This document shows positions 43,570-52,157 of a DNA stretch of 58,270 bases, piece by piece. The stretch's first letter is position 1, and each line of letters opens with the position of its first letter. The position numbers were made by a program, and so were the translations under genes. The notes beneath the pieces were generated by a model. That model was not told the origin of the DNA. It did no database searches and saw nothing but the letters and a program-made list of their open reading frames with translations. The stretch is from positions 1 to 58,270 of the forward strand of contig JANQLO010000022.1 in assembly GCA_028280505.1 (NCBI GenBank). Reading direction: 5' to 3'. This stretch comes from Chromatiales bacterium (GTDB lineage: Bacteria > Pseudomonadota > Gammaproteobacteria > Chromatiales > Chromatiaceae).

Positions 43570-43607
43570 GTCGGCATTATATTCCATTTTATGAATATAA
43601 TGCCGAC
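43570..43607. promoter_or_regulatory. ArsR-type operator: perfect 14-bp dyad over the arsR start
   Basis: gtcggcattatatt (43570-43583) and aatataatgccgac (43594-43607) are perfect inverted arms separated by 10 bases. The dyad covers both possible arsR start codons (43591 and 43600). The inner tattcc/gaata part resembles ArsR/SmtB operators. It is the likely autoregulatory site for the operon. Confidence 0.82.
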
Positions 43608-43947
43608 GACGCTGTTTTCCGCCTTATCACACGAAATGCGACTGCGCTGCGTGCTTTTGCTCCAGTCACAGGGCGAGCTGTGCGTCTGCGATCTGACCGA
43701 GATTACCGGTGATGCCCAGCCGAACATCTCGCGCCATCTGCGTCAGTTACGCGAGGCCGGTTTGGTGCTCGACCGGCGAGACGGCCTGTGGATCCATTAT
43801 CGGATCAATCCCGAATTGCCGGCCTGGGTGGACGAGATGCTGGTATCCACCGCGCAGGTGCTCGCGCGTCAGCAGCCGTTCCTCACCGACAGTGAGGCGT
43901 TGGCGGACCGTATGGCCCTGGTGGGCCGGTGTGCCGCCGATGGGTGA
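43591..43947 (+). CDS. arsR: ArsR/SmtB-family As(III)-sensing repressor
   Basis: 118 residues; starts at 43591 or 43600. Winged-helix fold with the metal site [10 protein letters not shown] (two Cys of the ELCVCDL arsenite-binding motif) and recognition helix [17 protein letters not shown]. It should release DNA when arsenite binds. The operator dyad overlaps its start, and no good ribosome-binding site is seen, so the mRNA may be leaderless or its translation may also be affected by the dyad. First gene of the arsenic operon. Confidence 0.92.
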   Translation: MNIMPTTLFSALSHEMRLRCVLLLQSQGELCVCDLTEITGDAQPNISRHLRQLREAGLVLDRRDGLWIHYRINPELPAWVDEMLVSTAQVLARQQPFLTDSEALADRMALVGRCAADG

Positions 43948-43979
43948 ACCGAAATACGATAAACACAGCGAGAAAGATT

Positions 43980-44984
43980 ATGACAGTCAAGGTAGGGATC
44001 AACGGATTCGGTCGAATGGGGCGACTCGGGTTACGGGCCGGCTGGGGCCACGCCGGTTATCGGGTGACCCGGGTCAACGAGATTGCCGCGGATGCCGCGG
44101 CCTCGGCCCATCTGTTGAAATTCGATTCGGTGCACGGTACCTGGACGCGAGAAACGGCCGGTGACGGCGATACCCTCCGGGTGGACGATGACCGGATCGA
44201 TTACCGTAGCGACACTCAGGTTGCGGCCGGTGACTGGTCGGCTTGCGATATCGTGATCGAGGCGACCGGCAAACATCATAAACGGCCGGAATCGCTCCAG
44301 AGCTATTTCGATCAGGGTGTGAAAAAGGTGATCGTTGCGGCACCGACCGAGGGTGCGCTGAACCTCGTCTACGGCATCAACCACGACAGTTACGATCCGT
44401 CGCAACACCATCTCGTGACCGCTGCGTCCTGTACGACGAATTGTCTGGCGCCCGTGGTCAAGGTGATGCATGAGAATATCGGTATCGTACACGGTTGCAT
44501 GACCACCATTCACGACATCACCAATACCCAGACCATTGTCGATAAGGGACATAAGGACCTGCGCCGTGCGCGGGCCTGCGGTAACTCCCTGATCCCGACC
44601 AGCACCGGGTCGGCGCGGGCCATCACCAAGATCTTTCCCGAACTCGAAGGTCGACTGAACGGCCATGCGGTGCGGGTACCGTTGCTCAATGCGTCTCTGA
44701 CCGATTTCGTCTTCGAGGCGTCCCGTCCGGTCACCGTGGACGAGGTGAACGGCTGTTTCGCCGAGGCCGCAGCGGGGGAACTGGCCGGTATCCTCGGGTA
44801 TGAGGAACGCCCTCTGGTGTCGGTCGATTATCTTAACGATCCGCGTTCGTCGATCGTCGATGCGCCATCGACCATGGTGGTCGACGGTACTCAGGTCAAG
44901 GTCTATGCCTGGTACGACAACGAATGGGGTTATGTGAATCGTCTGATGGATATTGTCGATATGGTTGCAAAGAGGTTGAGTTGA
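43980..44984 (+). CDS. ArsJ-associated glyceraldehyde-3-phosphate dehydrogenase
   Basis: 334 residues from the ATG at 43980. Rossmann motif [15 protein letters not shown], catalytic C151 in [11 protein letters not shown] and His in the [10 protein letters not shown] segment, then NLIP-like [14 protein letters not shown]. Next to arsJ this paralogue is known to make 1-arseno-3-phosphoglycerate from glyceraldehyde-3-phosphate and arsenate, which ArsJ then exports. It lies 32 bases after arsR. Its stop overlaps the start of the GDT1-like gene. Confidence 0.92.
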   Translation: MTVKVGINGFGRMGRLGLRAGWGHAGYRVTRVNEIAADAAASAHLLKFDSVHGTWTRETAGDGDTLRVDDDRIDYRSDTQVAAGDWSACDIVIEATGKHHKRPESLQSYFDQGVKKVIVAAPTEGALNLVYGINHDSYDPSQHHLVTAASCTTNCLAPVVKVMHENIGIVHGCMTTIHDITNTQTIVDKGHKDLRRARACGNSLIPTSTGSARAITKIFPELEGRLNGHAVRVPLLNASLTDFVFEASRPVTVDEVNGCFAEAAAGELAGILGYEERPLVSVDYLNDPRSSIVDAPSTMVVDGTQVKVYAWYDNEWGYVNRLMDIVDMVAKRLS

Positions 44985-45253
44985 TGGATTGGAAATTGTT
45001 CGCCCTGGTATTCGGAAGCGTGTTTCTCGCCGAACTCGGAGACAAGATGCAGATTGCGACAATGTTGTTCTCCGCCGACCGCGAGGTGAACAAGTGGGTG
45101 GTGTTCGGTGCGGCATCGCTGGCATTGATCGCGACCTCGGCCATCGGTGTCGTTGCAGGGTCGGTGGCTTCGCAATACGTGAGCCAGCGTGTGTTGCACA
45201 TGGTGGCGGGCACGGCCTTCGTCTTGATCGGGCTTTGGATGTTGCTGCGCTGA
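44984..45253 (+). CDS. Half-size TMEM165/GDT1 (UPF0016) membrane protein
   Basis: 89 residues from ATG 44984, which shares its A with the preceding TGA. It has one copy of the conserved FLAELGDKMQIATM motif, where full-length GDT1 proteins have two, plus about three membrane helices. The family transports cations such as Mn or Ca in exchange for protons. A single-domain form may work as a dimer. It is set inside the arsenic operon between the GAPDH and arsJ, which suggests a link to arsenate export or to ion balance (inference). Confidence 0.82.
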   Translation: MDWKLFALVFGSVFLAELGDKMQIATMLFSADREVNKWVVFGAASLALIATSAIGVVAGSVASQYVSQRVLHMVAGTAFVLIGLWMLLR

Positions 45254-45261
45254 GTGACGTT

Positions 45262-46476
45262 GTGGACAGCGGTTTGCGAAATTATCTGATCGTCACGGCC
45301 GGCTATTGGTCGTTCACCATCACCGACGGTGCCATCCGCATGCTGGTGGTGTTGTATTTTCACCAGCTCGGCTATTCGCCCTTCGAAGTGGCGATGCTGT
45401 TTCTGTTCTATGAGTTCTTCGGTGTCGTTACCAACCTGATCGGCGGCTGGCTGGGTGCGCGTATCGGCCTCAACCTGACGATGCACATCGGCATGGGGCT
45501 TCAGGTGATCGCCTTGCTGATGCTGACGGTACCCGATGCCTGGCTGACGGTATTCTATGTCATGGTTGCGCAGGCCTTGTCCGGTATCGCCAAGGATTTG
45601 AACAAAATGTCGGCCAAGGCCAGCGTGAAGGCCCTGGTCGGCGAGGGCGCGGAATCCACGCTGTTCAAGTATGTCGCGGTGCTGACCGGATCGAAGAACG
45701 CATTGAAGGGCGCCGGGTTTTTTATCGGTGCCGCCTTGCTCGAATGGATCGGCTTTCGCGACACGCTTTACGTGCTGGCCGCAGTGCTGTTCGTGGTGTT
45801 GGTGATTACCGCACTGCTCTTGCCGACAGGGGTCGGCAAGATGAAATCGAAGCCGAAATTCACCCAGGTGTTTTCGGCACGTCCGGCCATCAACTGGTTA
45901 TCGGCCGCGCGTTTCTTTTTGTTCGGGGCGCGCGACGTTTGGTTCGTGGTCGGTCTACCGGTCTATCTGTATTCCGTGCTGAACTGGTCCTTTACCCAGG
46001 TCGGAAGTTTTTTGGCGCTATGGGTGATCGGTTATGGCATGGTGCAGGCCGCGTCACCGAAGCTGGTGCGGCGGAGTCACGGGGGTAAGGGACCGGACGG
46101 TGCGACCGCACGCCATTGGGCCGTGCTGCTCGCCTTGCTTCCCGCGGGTATCGCGATCGCCATCACCCGGGATTGGAATACCGAATGGGTCTTGGTCGGC
46201 GGTTTGGTGGTGTTCGCGGTGGTGTTCGCGATCAATTCCGCCGTCCATTCCTACCTGATACTCGCTTACGCCGACTTCGATAAGGTCGCGATGAACGTCG
46301 GCTTTTACTACATGGCCAATGCGGGCGGTCGCCTGGCCGGAACGGTGTTGTCCGGTTGGGTTTATCAGGCTTATGGTCTCGAGGGCTGTTTGTGGTGGTC
46401 GGCGGCGTTTGTAGTGGCCGCCGCCCTGTTGTCTTTGAAGTTGCCGTCACCGGCCGTCAAACCGGCCTATCGATAA
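45262..46476 (+). CDS. arsJ: Organoarsenical efflux MFS transporter ArsJ
   Basis: 404 residues from a GTG at 45262. The ArsJ hallmark VTAGYWSFTITDGAIRMLVVLYFHQLGYSPFE opens the protein, followed by about eleven membrane helices and an intracellular loop SGIAKDLNKMSAKASVKAL. It exports the unstable 1-arseno-3-phosphoglycerate made by the neighbouring GAPDH, which then breaks down to arsenate outside. Start at GTG is chosen because no ATG lies near the family start. Confidence 0.93.
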   Translation: MDSGLRNYLIVTAGYWSFTITDGAIRMLVVLYFHQLGYSPFEVAMLFLFYEFFGVVTNLIGGWLGARIGLNLTMHIGMGLQVIALLMLTVPDAWLTVFYVMVAQALSGIAKDLNKMSAKASVKALVGEGAESTLFKYVAVLTGSKNALKGAGFFIGAALLEWIGFRDTLYVLAAVLFVVLVITALLLPTGVGKMKSKPKFTQVFSARPAINWLSAARFFLFGARDVWFVVGLPVYLYSVLNWSFTQVGSFLALWVIGYGMVQAASPKLVRRSHGGKGPDGATARHWAVLLALLPAGIAIAITRDWNTEWVLVGGLVVFAVVFAINSAVHSYLILAYADFDKVAMNVGFYYMANAGGRLAGTVLSGWVYQAYGLEGCLWWSAAFVVAAALLSLKLPSPAVKPAYR

Positions 46477-46484
46477 AAACCCTG

Positions 46485-46517
46485 GAATACGATCTGAAAC
46501 GTTTCTGTTCCGTATTC
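46485..46517. other. Hairpin after arsJ
   Basis: gaatacg (46485-46491) and cgtattc (46511-46517) pair perfectly; the loop contains the palindrome gaaacgtttc. There is no T-run. It may mark the 3' end of the arsenic operon. Confidence 0.4.
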
Positions 46518-46613
46518 TCGGTCGAATACTCTCTTCGACACATCCGGAATCGTTGAGCGTGTCCTATGGTTATAGGGATATCACTCCTGAGTCGATGAGA
46601 TAGCGCCGCGTTC

Positions 46614-48032
46614 ATGTTGATGTCCGACATCTATCGCACTGCCGGCCGGTTGTCCGGTGTTTTTTCATTGGCTTTGATGCTGCCCGTGATTACCCATTCG
46701 GCGCCCGTGCCCGGGGAGTCGACGGATGCAGGGGGCAACCGGATCGAGGTCGTCCTGCGCTTGTCGCGGGGTGATATGGAGCATCGGTTGCGCGGGCTGG
46801 CCGAGACGTGGATCGGCCCGAAAAAACCCTTGCCGGTAATCAAGCGAACGCCGCTCAAGACATTCGGCGAGGTGGTATCGACGGTACCTTACCGGATAAA
46901 GCCGAAGGGTCTGCAACTGGCAAGCAATGCCTCGCAGTCCAGCCTTACCGTTTCGTTGCCGATCGACATCAATTCCAGTCACCGTATCGAAGGCATGGCC
47001 GGCGCGGTAATCGGGTCACGCGGTTGTGGCGCGGGCGAGTTCGTACTCAAGGCCAGGTATGTGATGGACGTGGTCAGTGATCGTTTGGTTTTGAACGAGC
47101 AACGGACTTGGGTGGATGACGGTGGCCATGAATGCGTGATCGATGTCCGTGGGCCGGCCAAGTGGGTTACCGATGGTATAAGGTTGATCAAGCCGGATTT
47201 GCGTACCGAAGTTGATGTAACGTCCAAGATGCGTGCGGGCGTTTTGGCTCAGGCAGGCCCGGCATTGGATCAGGCGCGGATGCAGCTTGTCGCATGGTTG
47301 GGGGACTCCGATCGGGTGCGCCGGTTGGCGGCGGCACCGGTGAGCTTCGGTCGTGCCGTCAAGCTCGGTCTGGATTCGGCCGTGTTCGTACCTGTCGACA
47401 TCGGTGTAGCGGGTGACGATTGGGTGTTACGAGGCAGCCTTGGCGGGTATCCGCGAATCCGTTTCGGTAGCGATTGGCCGGCGGTTACGCCGGCATGGGC
47501 CGATACTGCGGCTGTCGATGGTTTCAAATTGCCGTTAAAAGCGCTGTTTCCGCGCGATCGCGCTTTATTGCCCGAATCCGACACGACAAAGGGATCGGGA
47601 TGGTCGGGATCGGCGTTTCGTTTGAAGGCGATTCCCGGGCGCGAAGACCTTGTCGCCTTGCAGCACAATCACGACGGACGCGTCGAGAATCTGATTTGGT
47701 TGAGCGGCGAAACGGGCTTTCCGGAGAACGACCCGATGGCGTTCGACAAACCGATGCGGGATGTGTTCCGTGAACTGGTTTGTTGGTTGAGCCGTCGGGA
47801 GATGTGGCGCGGCGTAACGGGTATCGATGCCCTGCGCGAGCGGGTAATCGATGTTCGTTCGACGTTGGCGCGTTTTGAGCGTGAGACCCGCTTGCCGCTG
47901 GACGGGCGCGGTGAACTTTTCTTTCGCGATCTGCGGGTGGACCTGCGCCGGGTTTGGGTGACGGATCAGGCGATTTGGGCCGATCTCGTGTTACAGGGTC
48001 GGGCACGGCTGGACATGCGTTACGAACTCTAG
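46614..48032 (+). CDS. Exported protein of unknown function (possibly DUF4403-like)
   Basis: 472 residues from ATG 46614 (46620 also possible), with a signal peptide (to about 29, ending HSA). The rest is a mixed, beta-rich chain with repeated strand patterns such as KPKGLQLASNASQSSLTV and PVSFGRAVKLGLDSAVFVPVDI. The alternation of lipid-binding-like strands and helices reminds me of DUF4403, but I cannot confirm it. No catalytic motif is visible. It lies alone between arsJ and the convergent TIR gene. Confidence 0.6.
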   Translation: MLMSDIYRTAGRLSGVFSLALMLPVITHSAPVPGESTDAGGNRIEVVLRLSRGDMEHRLRGLAETWIGPKKPLPVIKRTPLKTFGEVVSTVPYRIKPKGLQLASNASQSSLTVSLPIDINSSHRIEGMAGAVIGSRGCGAGEFVLKARYVMDVVSDRLVLNEQRTWVDDGGHECVIDVRGPAKWVTDGIRLIKPDLRTEVDVTSKMRAGVLAQAGPALDQARMQLVAWLGDSDRVRRLAAAPVSFGRAVKLGLDSAVFVPVDIGVAGDDWVLRGSLGGYPRIRFGSDWPAVTPAWADTAAVDGFKLPLKALFPRDRALLPESDTTKGSGWSGSAFRLKAIPGREDLVALQHNHDGRVENLIWLSGETGFPENDPMAFDKPMRDVFRELVCWLSRREMWRGVTGIDALRERVIDVRSTLARFERETRLPLDGRGELFFRDLRVDLRRVWVTDQAIWADLVLQGRARLDMRYEL

Positions 48033-48045
48033 GCCGGTTTTACGA

Positions 48046-48816
48046 TCAGCCACGATCGGGCTCGCACTTCAGGTCGGTTTCCGGATCGGGGAGTTGGGCC
48101 AGGGTGGTTGTGACCTCGGCGATCAATTCGCCGAATACACCGATACGCAGGTCCTCGATTTTGCGGCGACCCTCGGCGACTCGTGCGACCACGTCGTCAC
48201 AAAGCGCCTTGTGAGCCAGATAGCGGGCGTCGGCAAGCTGCTTCTGCCACAACGCGACTCCGGCCAGTAATGCAAAGAACAAGGCGCCGGCGAAGGCCAG
48301 GCGCAGTCTCAGGCTGTCGCGACGGGTGGCTTGAAAGCTGCGGGCCAAGGCGTTCAGGGTCGCGTCTGAGGGTTGTACGGACCTTATGCCGTCCGGTTCG
48401 CGGATATGGATGCGGTCGCGCAACAGCTGACCCAGGGGATTGCCTTCACGATCGCTGAGGTCGCCGAGCAGGTCGATGGCGATGACCGGGCGTTGCAGGC
48501 GCAACGCCGTTTCGATCTCTTGTCTCACCCAGTAAGAATCCGATGCCGCAGGCCCGACCAGCACGATCAGTTTGCTGCTGGCCTCGATACGGCGTCGGGT
48601 CGCTGCATTGAGCTCATCGCCGGGGACATAGACTTGTTTGTCGAGAAAGGCCTTGAAGCCCCGCGCATGAAGCTGTCGTTGCAGCGCATCGGCATAGCCG
48701 GGAAGATCCGCGTGTGCGTAGGAAATGAAAAAATCGAATCCGGCAAGCCGATCGATCCAACGCGATATCGGCCCATTGCCTTTGAGAGGTGTCGAACCGT
48801 TTGAATCTGTCGTCAT
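48046..48816 (-). CDS. TIR-domain protein with C-terminal membrane helix
   Basis: 256 residues. The TIR domain covers about 26-140: FDFFISYAHADL, the FLDKQVYVPGDE loop and SDSYWVRQEIE with Glu at position 100, where NAD-cleaving TIR enzymes have their catalytic Glu. A single membrane helix (about 171-190, LRLAFAGALFFALLAGVALW) and a 65-residue tail follow. Bacterial TIR proteins often act as NADases in phage defence, but this one has no visible partner gene such as a ThsA or a sensor. It may be a membrane-bound effector or a signalling protein. It is convergent with the exported unknown protein. Confidence 0.85.
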   Translation of the reverse strand: MTTDSNGSTPLKGNGPISRWIDRLAGFDFFISYAHADLPGYADALQRQLHARGFKAFLDKQVYVPGDELNAATRRRIEASSKLIVLVGPAASDSYWVRQEIETALRLQRPVIAIDLLGDLSDREGNPLGQLLRDRIHIREPDGIRSVQPSDATLNALARSFQATRRDSLRLRLAFAGALFFALLAGVALWQKQLADARYLAHKALCDDVVARVAEGRRKIEDLRIGVFGELIAEVTTTLAQLPDPETDLKCEPDRG

Positions 48817-48990
48817 GTCGGGTGCCCAGGGTATCGATGCCGTGCATGATCGATATGATCGACATGGCCAACTCAGGCATTATGTCAGCCAGGCCGTGCC
48901 GCTGCGACCGCCTTGGGAACGATGCTCTTGTATGGGCATTGTTGAAACAGAACGTGATGATCACCGAGACAAGTACCGAACACGCCGCCG

Positions 48991-49794
48991 ATGTGTGAAT
49001 TGTTCGCCATGTCCAGTTTGATGCCGACCAATGTGAGCTTTTCGCTCAATGCATTGGCGCGTCATGGCGGTGCCGAGGGTCCGCATCGCGATGGTTGGGG
49101 TGTTGCGTATTATGCCGACCGCGACGTCGTCGTGTTGCGGGAGCCGCGTGCGGCGAGCGAAAGCGAACTGGTGCGTTTTATCGAGCGCCACGGTCCCTCG
49201 AGCGATCTGGTGATATCGCATATCCGCTTCGCCTCGTTCGGTGACGTTGCCCTTCGTAACACCCAGCCGTTCGCCCGTGAGTTGGGCGGTCGTCGGCACG
49301 TGTTCGCGCACAATGGGGACTTGCCGGATCTGGTTTGTCGCGGGGCCGGTTGTTTCACGCCGATCGGGGAGACCGATTCGGAAAAGGCCTTCTGTCATCT
49401 GTTGGCGTCCATGACGCCTTTATGGCGGGATGCCGGCGGCGAGCTGCCGCCACTTTCGGCGCGTTTGCGGGTTTTCAGTGCCTTCGCAGCCGATATGCGT
49501 CATGCCGGTACCGCGAATATCATCTACAGCGACAGCGATGCCTTGTTCGTGCACGGTCACCGGCGAACCTTGCCGAATAGTGACCGGGTCTTGCGCGGGC
49601 TCTATGTCCTGGCCCGCAATTGTAAGGAACCGGTGCCCGATATGAGCGATTCGGGAGTTGAATTGGTCACGGCGCGCCAGGCATTGACGCTGGTCGCCAG
49701 CGTTCCGCTGACCGTCGAAAACTGGCAGCCCCTGGCCGACGGTGAGGTTTTGGCGATTCGTTCGGGGCTGATCGAGCAGCGACTCACAACGTGA
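48991..49794 (+). CDS. Class II glutamine amidotransferase (YafJ-like)
   Basis: 267 residues starting MCELFAMSS, so the catalytic nucleophile would be Cys2 after Met removal. The family motif GPHRDGWGVAYY and the HIRFASFGDVALRNTQPF segment match the YafJ/DUG3 group. Other genomes pair such proteins with glutathione or peptide metabolism, but no partner is found here. The acceptor is unknown. Confidence 0.85.
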   Translation: MCELFAMSSLMPTNVSFSLNALARHGGAEGPHRDGWGVAYYADRDVVVLREPRAASESELVRFIERHGPSSDLVISHIRFASFGDVALRNTQPFARELGGRRHVFAHNGDLPDLVCRGAGCFTPIGETDSEKAFCHLLASMTPLWRDAGGELPPLSARLRVFSAFAADMRHAGTANIIYSDSDALFVHGHRRTLPNSDRVLRGLYVLARNCKEPVPDMSDSGVELVTARQALTLVASVPLTVENWQPLADGEVLAIRSGLIEQRLTT

Positions 49795-49858
49795 ACCCGC
49801 GCGCAACGGGATAGCGACGATTTGCTGTCGCGAATACTGGGCGACTAAACTGTAGGTA

Positions 49859-50224
49859 ATGGAAGATCGTCGTTTCGTTCCTCGCTATCCGCTGAAGCTC
49901 TCGGTAGAGCTATTGGGCGCCCATGATGAGCGCTTCAGCGCGCAGTCCCATGATATTTCGCTCAATAGCATCGGGCTGGACATGGAACGTACCGCCGTTC
50001 TCGGTCTGGCGCAGAGTGGCACTCAATTGTCGCCGGGGGATAGCGTCGTGGTGATGGTAAATGGCCAGGGCGATGCGACGATCACGCTCGCAGGACGGGT
50101 GCGTCACGTGCGGAGACTGTCCCACGAGCAATATGTGGTCGGCGTATGGTTTGTCGATCCGGACCCGATCGGCGAGGCGGCGCTGGAGAATCTGGTCGAG
50201 CAGGCACGCCAAGGTCACGTATGA
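49859..50224 (+). CDS. PilZ-domain c-di-GMP receptor-like protein
   Basis: 121 residues, PilZ fold throughout. The N-terminal RFVPR provides RxxxR, but the second c-di-GMP motif, normally [D/N]xSxxG, reads DISLNSIGL, with Ser where Gly is expected and Gly two residues later. Binding may therefore be altered. The gene is free-standing. Other cyclase and EAL genes in the window would supply the ligand. Confidence 0.82.
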   Translation: MEDRRFVPRYPLKLSVELLGAHDERFSAQSHDISLNSIGLDMERTAVLGLAQSGTQLSPGDSVVVMVNGQGDATITLAGRVRHVRRLSHEQYVVGVWFVDPDPIGEAALENLVEQARQGHV

Positions 50225-50274
50225 ACATACTCGGTGGCATGCCGGGTGGTGGTCGCTGAGTTTCGGCTCCGATC

Positions 50275-51186
50275 ATGGCCTACCGACTTCCTCCCATGAA
50301 CGCGCTGCGACCGTTCGAGGCGGCGGCCCGTCATCAAAGTTTCAAATTGGCTGCGGAAGAGTTGCACCTGACGCCGAGCGCGATCAGTCATGCCGTACAG
50401 GCCTTGGAACAATGGCTCGGTGGCGAACTCTTTACCCGTTCGTCCCGAGGCCTGAGCTTGAATGCCGCAGGTGTCGATTTGCTGCCACGGGTGCAGCGTG
50501 CGCTGGAAGAGATCGCAGCGGCTGCCGGATCTTTTAAGGATCGGGCCCAAGGCGCTGTATTGCGACTGAGCGTGGCGCCGACCTTTTGCCAATACTGGTT
50601 GTTGCCTCGTCTTACGCGTTTTCGTGAACGCTATCCTGCGATCACCTTGGTGCTGGATACTTCGCATGAGCCGCTGGTCTTCGCCAGGGATGGCGTCGAT
50701 GTCGCCATCCGCATGGGTGACGGCAATTGGCCGGATCTGTTCGCGGAATGTCTGTTCAGCGAATCTTTGCTGGCGGTATGCAGTCCCCTTATGGCATCCG
50801 GCATCGATACGCTCGCCGATATCGAGGGGTTACCCTTATTGCGGGTTAGCGACGTCGAGGACGACTGGCCGGCCTGGTTGGCAGCCATGGACCTGCCACC
50901 TATCGAGCATTTCAAGACTTGGCAGTTCGACAGTATCCACTCGGCTTGGTCGGCGGCTGCGCACGACCTTGGCGTGGCGATAGGCCGGCTGCCGCTGGTG
51001 CAGCCGGAACTGGACAGCGGTCGTTTGCTCGCCTTGCCCGGAAGGCCGGTGGCGATACGTTCCGCTTATTGGTTAGCCGCGCCGGACGGCGCGATGCGCC
51101 GGCCCGAGGTGCAGTGCTTTCGACAATGGTTGTTCGACGAGGTCGGCGGCGTCGTTGCTAAAGCCGGCTCTCAATCGCCGGAATAG
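50275..51186 (+). CDS. LysR-family regulator of the GcvA type
   Basis: 303 residues. N-terminal HTH (NALRPFEAAARHQSFKLAAEELHLTPSAISHAVQALE) and a substrate-binding domain with the WQFDSIHSAWSAA segment common in GcvA-like proteins. It overlaps the 3' end of the convergent enoyl-CoA hydratase gene by 16 bases. The target operon is not obvious; usually it is a divergent neighbour, but the gene upstream here is a PilZ gene in the same direction. Confidence 0.88.
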   Translation: MAYRLPPMNALRPFEAAARHQSFKLAAEELHLTPSAISHAVQALEQWLGGELFTRSSRGLSLNAAGVDLLPRVQRALEEIAAAAGSFKDRAQGAVLRLSVAPTFCQYWLLPRLTRFRERYPAITLVLDTSHEPLVFARDGVDVAIRMGDGNWPDLFAECLFSESLLAVCSPLMASGIDTLADIEGLPLLRVSDVEDDWPAWLAAMDLPPIEHFKTWQFDSIHSAWSAAAHDLGVAIGRLPLVQPELDSGRLLALPGRPVAIRSAYWLAAPDGAMRRPEVQCFRQWLFDEVGGVVAKAGSQSPE

Positions 51187-51962
51187 ATCGGCGGGCGCCG
51201 CTCGATCCAGGCGGTCAGTCCTTCGCTGAGATCGTGACTCGGTACCAATCGGGCGAACGCCTCGGCCTCTTTGTTAAGACCTTCGCCGATAGTCATGTTC
51301 AGGCCTCGTGTTACCGCATCGATAATAGCGCTGCGCGCGGCCGGTGCATGAACCAGCGTTCGCTCCGCCAGCTCCTGTGCCGTCGTCATCAGTCGCTCGT
51401 GAGCGACCACGCGATTGACCAAGCCCATGGTACAGGCACGCTCTGCGGAGAACGTATCGCCGGTGAGCAGCAGTTCGAGCGCCCGTTTGCGACCCGCCAG
51501 GCGTGACAGCCTTTGGGTACCGCCGAAGGTCGGCGGCATGCCGAGTTTAATCTCGGGCTTGGCGAACACGGCGCGTTCGCTGGCGACGGCCAGGTGCGCT
51601 GCCTCGGTGATCTCACAACCGCCGCCGTAGGCCAGGCCGTTGACCGCGACGATCACGGGTTTTGGAAAGGCTTCGAGGCGTGCGGTGAGGGTTTGTCCCC
51701 GGCGTACGAATTCGCGCATGACCACGGCCTCGCCCGCGCTTACGCTGCGGCTGAACTCATGGATATCGCCGCCGGCCGAAAAGGCGCGTTCACCGGCGCC
51801 CGTAAGGATGACGGCTCCGAGGGTCGGATCTTCTTCGATGTCATCGAGCAGGCGCAACAGGGTATCGGCCATGTCGTAATTGATGGCATTGAGTTTGTGC
51901 GGTCGATTCAGGGTGAGGATAGCGACGGCATTTGCGTGCTCGATCAGGACGGAACTGGACAT
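51171..51962 (-). CDS. Enoyl-CoA hydratase/isomerase family protein
   Basis: 263 residues from the ATG at 51962, preceded by gggag; a start at 51992 is less likely. Crotonase fold: oxyanion-hole segments SAGGDIHEF and GLAYGGGCEI, and the second Glu in KPEIKLGMPPTFGGTQRL. Both Glu positions used for hydration are present. It is probably a short-chain fatty acid or branched-amino-acid enzyme. It overlaps the LysR gene by 16 bases in convergent orientation. Confidence 0.88.
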   Translation of the reverse strand: MSSSVLIEHANAVAILTLNRPHKLNAINYDMADTLLRLLDDIEEDPTLGAVILTGAGERAFSAGGDIHEFSRSVSAGEAVVMREFVRRGQTLTARLEAFPKPVIVAVNGLAYGGGCEITEAAHLAVASERAVFAKPEIKLGMPPTFGGTQRLSRLAGRKRALELLLTGDTFSAERACTMGLVNRVVAHERLMTTAQELAERTLVHAPAARSAIIDAVTRGLNMTIGEGLNKEAEAFARLVPSHDLSEGLTAWIERRPPIYSGD

Positions 51963-52157
51963 GTTCGGGTCTCCCGGTTGATTTGGTTGCACGCTATTTC
52001 GCCGCCGGCCCCCGGAATCGGCAAGCGAGAAAAATGTGATCGGAGATGAAAGATTTCGATCCGTGTCACCGTGTGCCGGTGACGCGATACGGGGCGTCGT
52101 GTCCCGGAGAGGGCGGCACCTATCGGTGTGCCGGGGTCTCGCGTGCGGTATCCGCGG

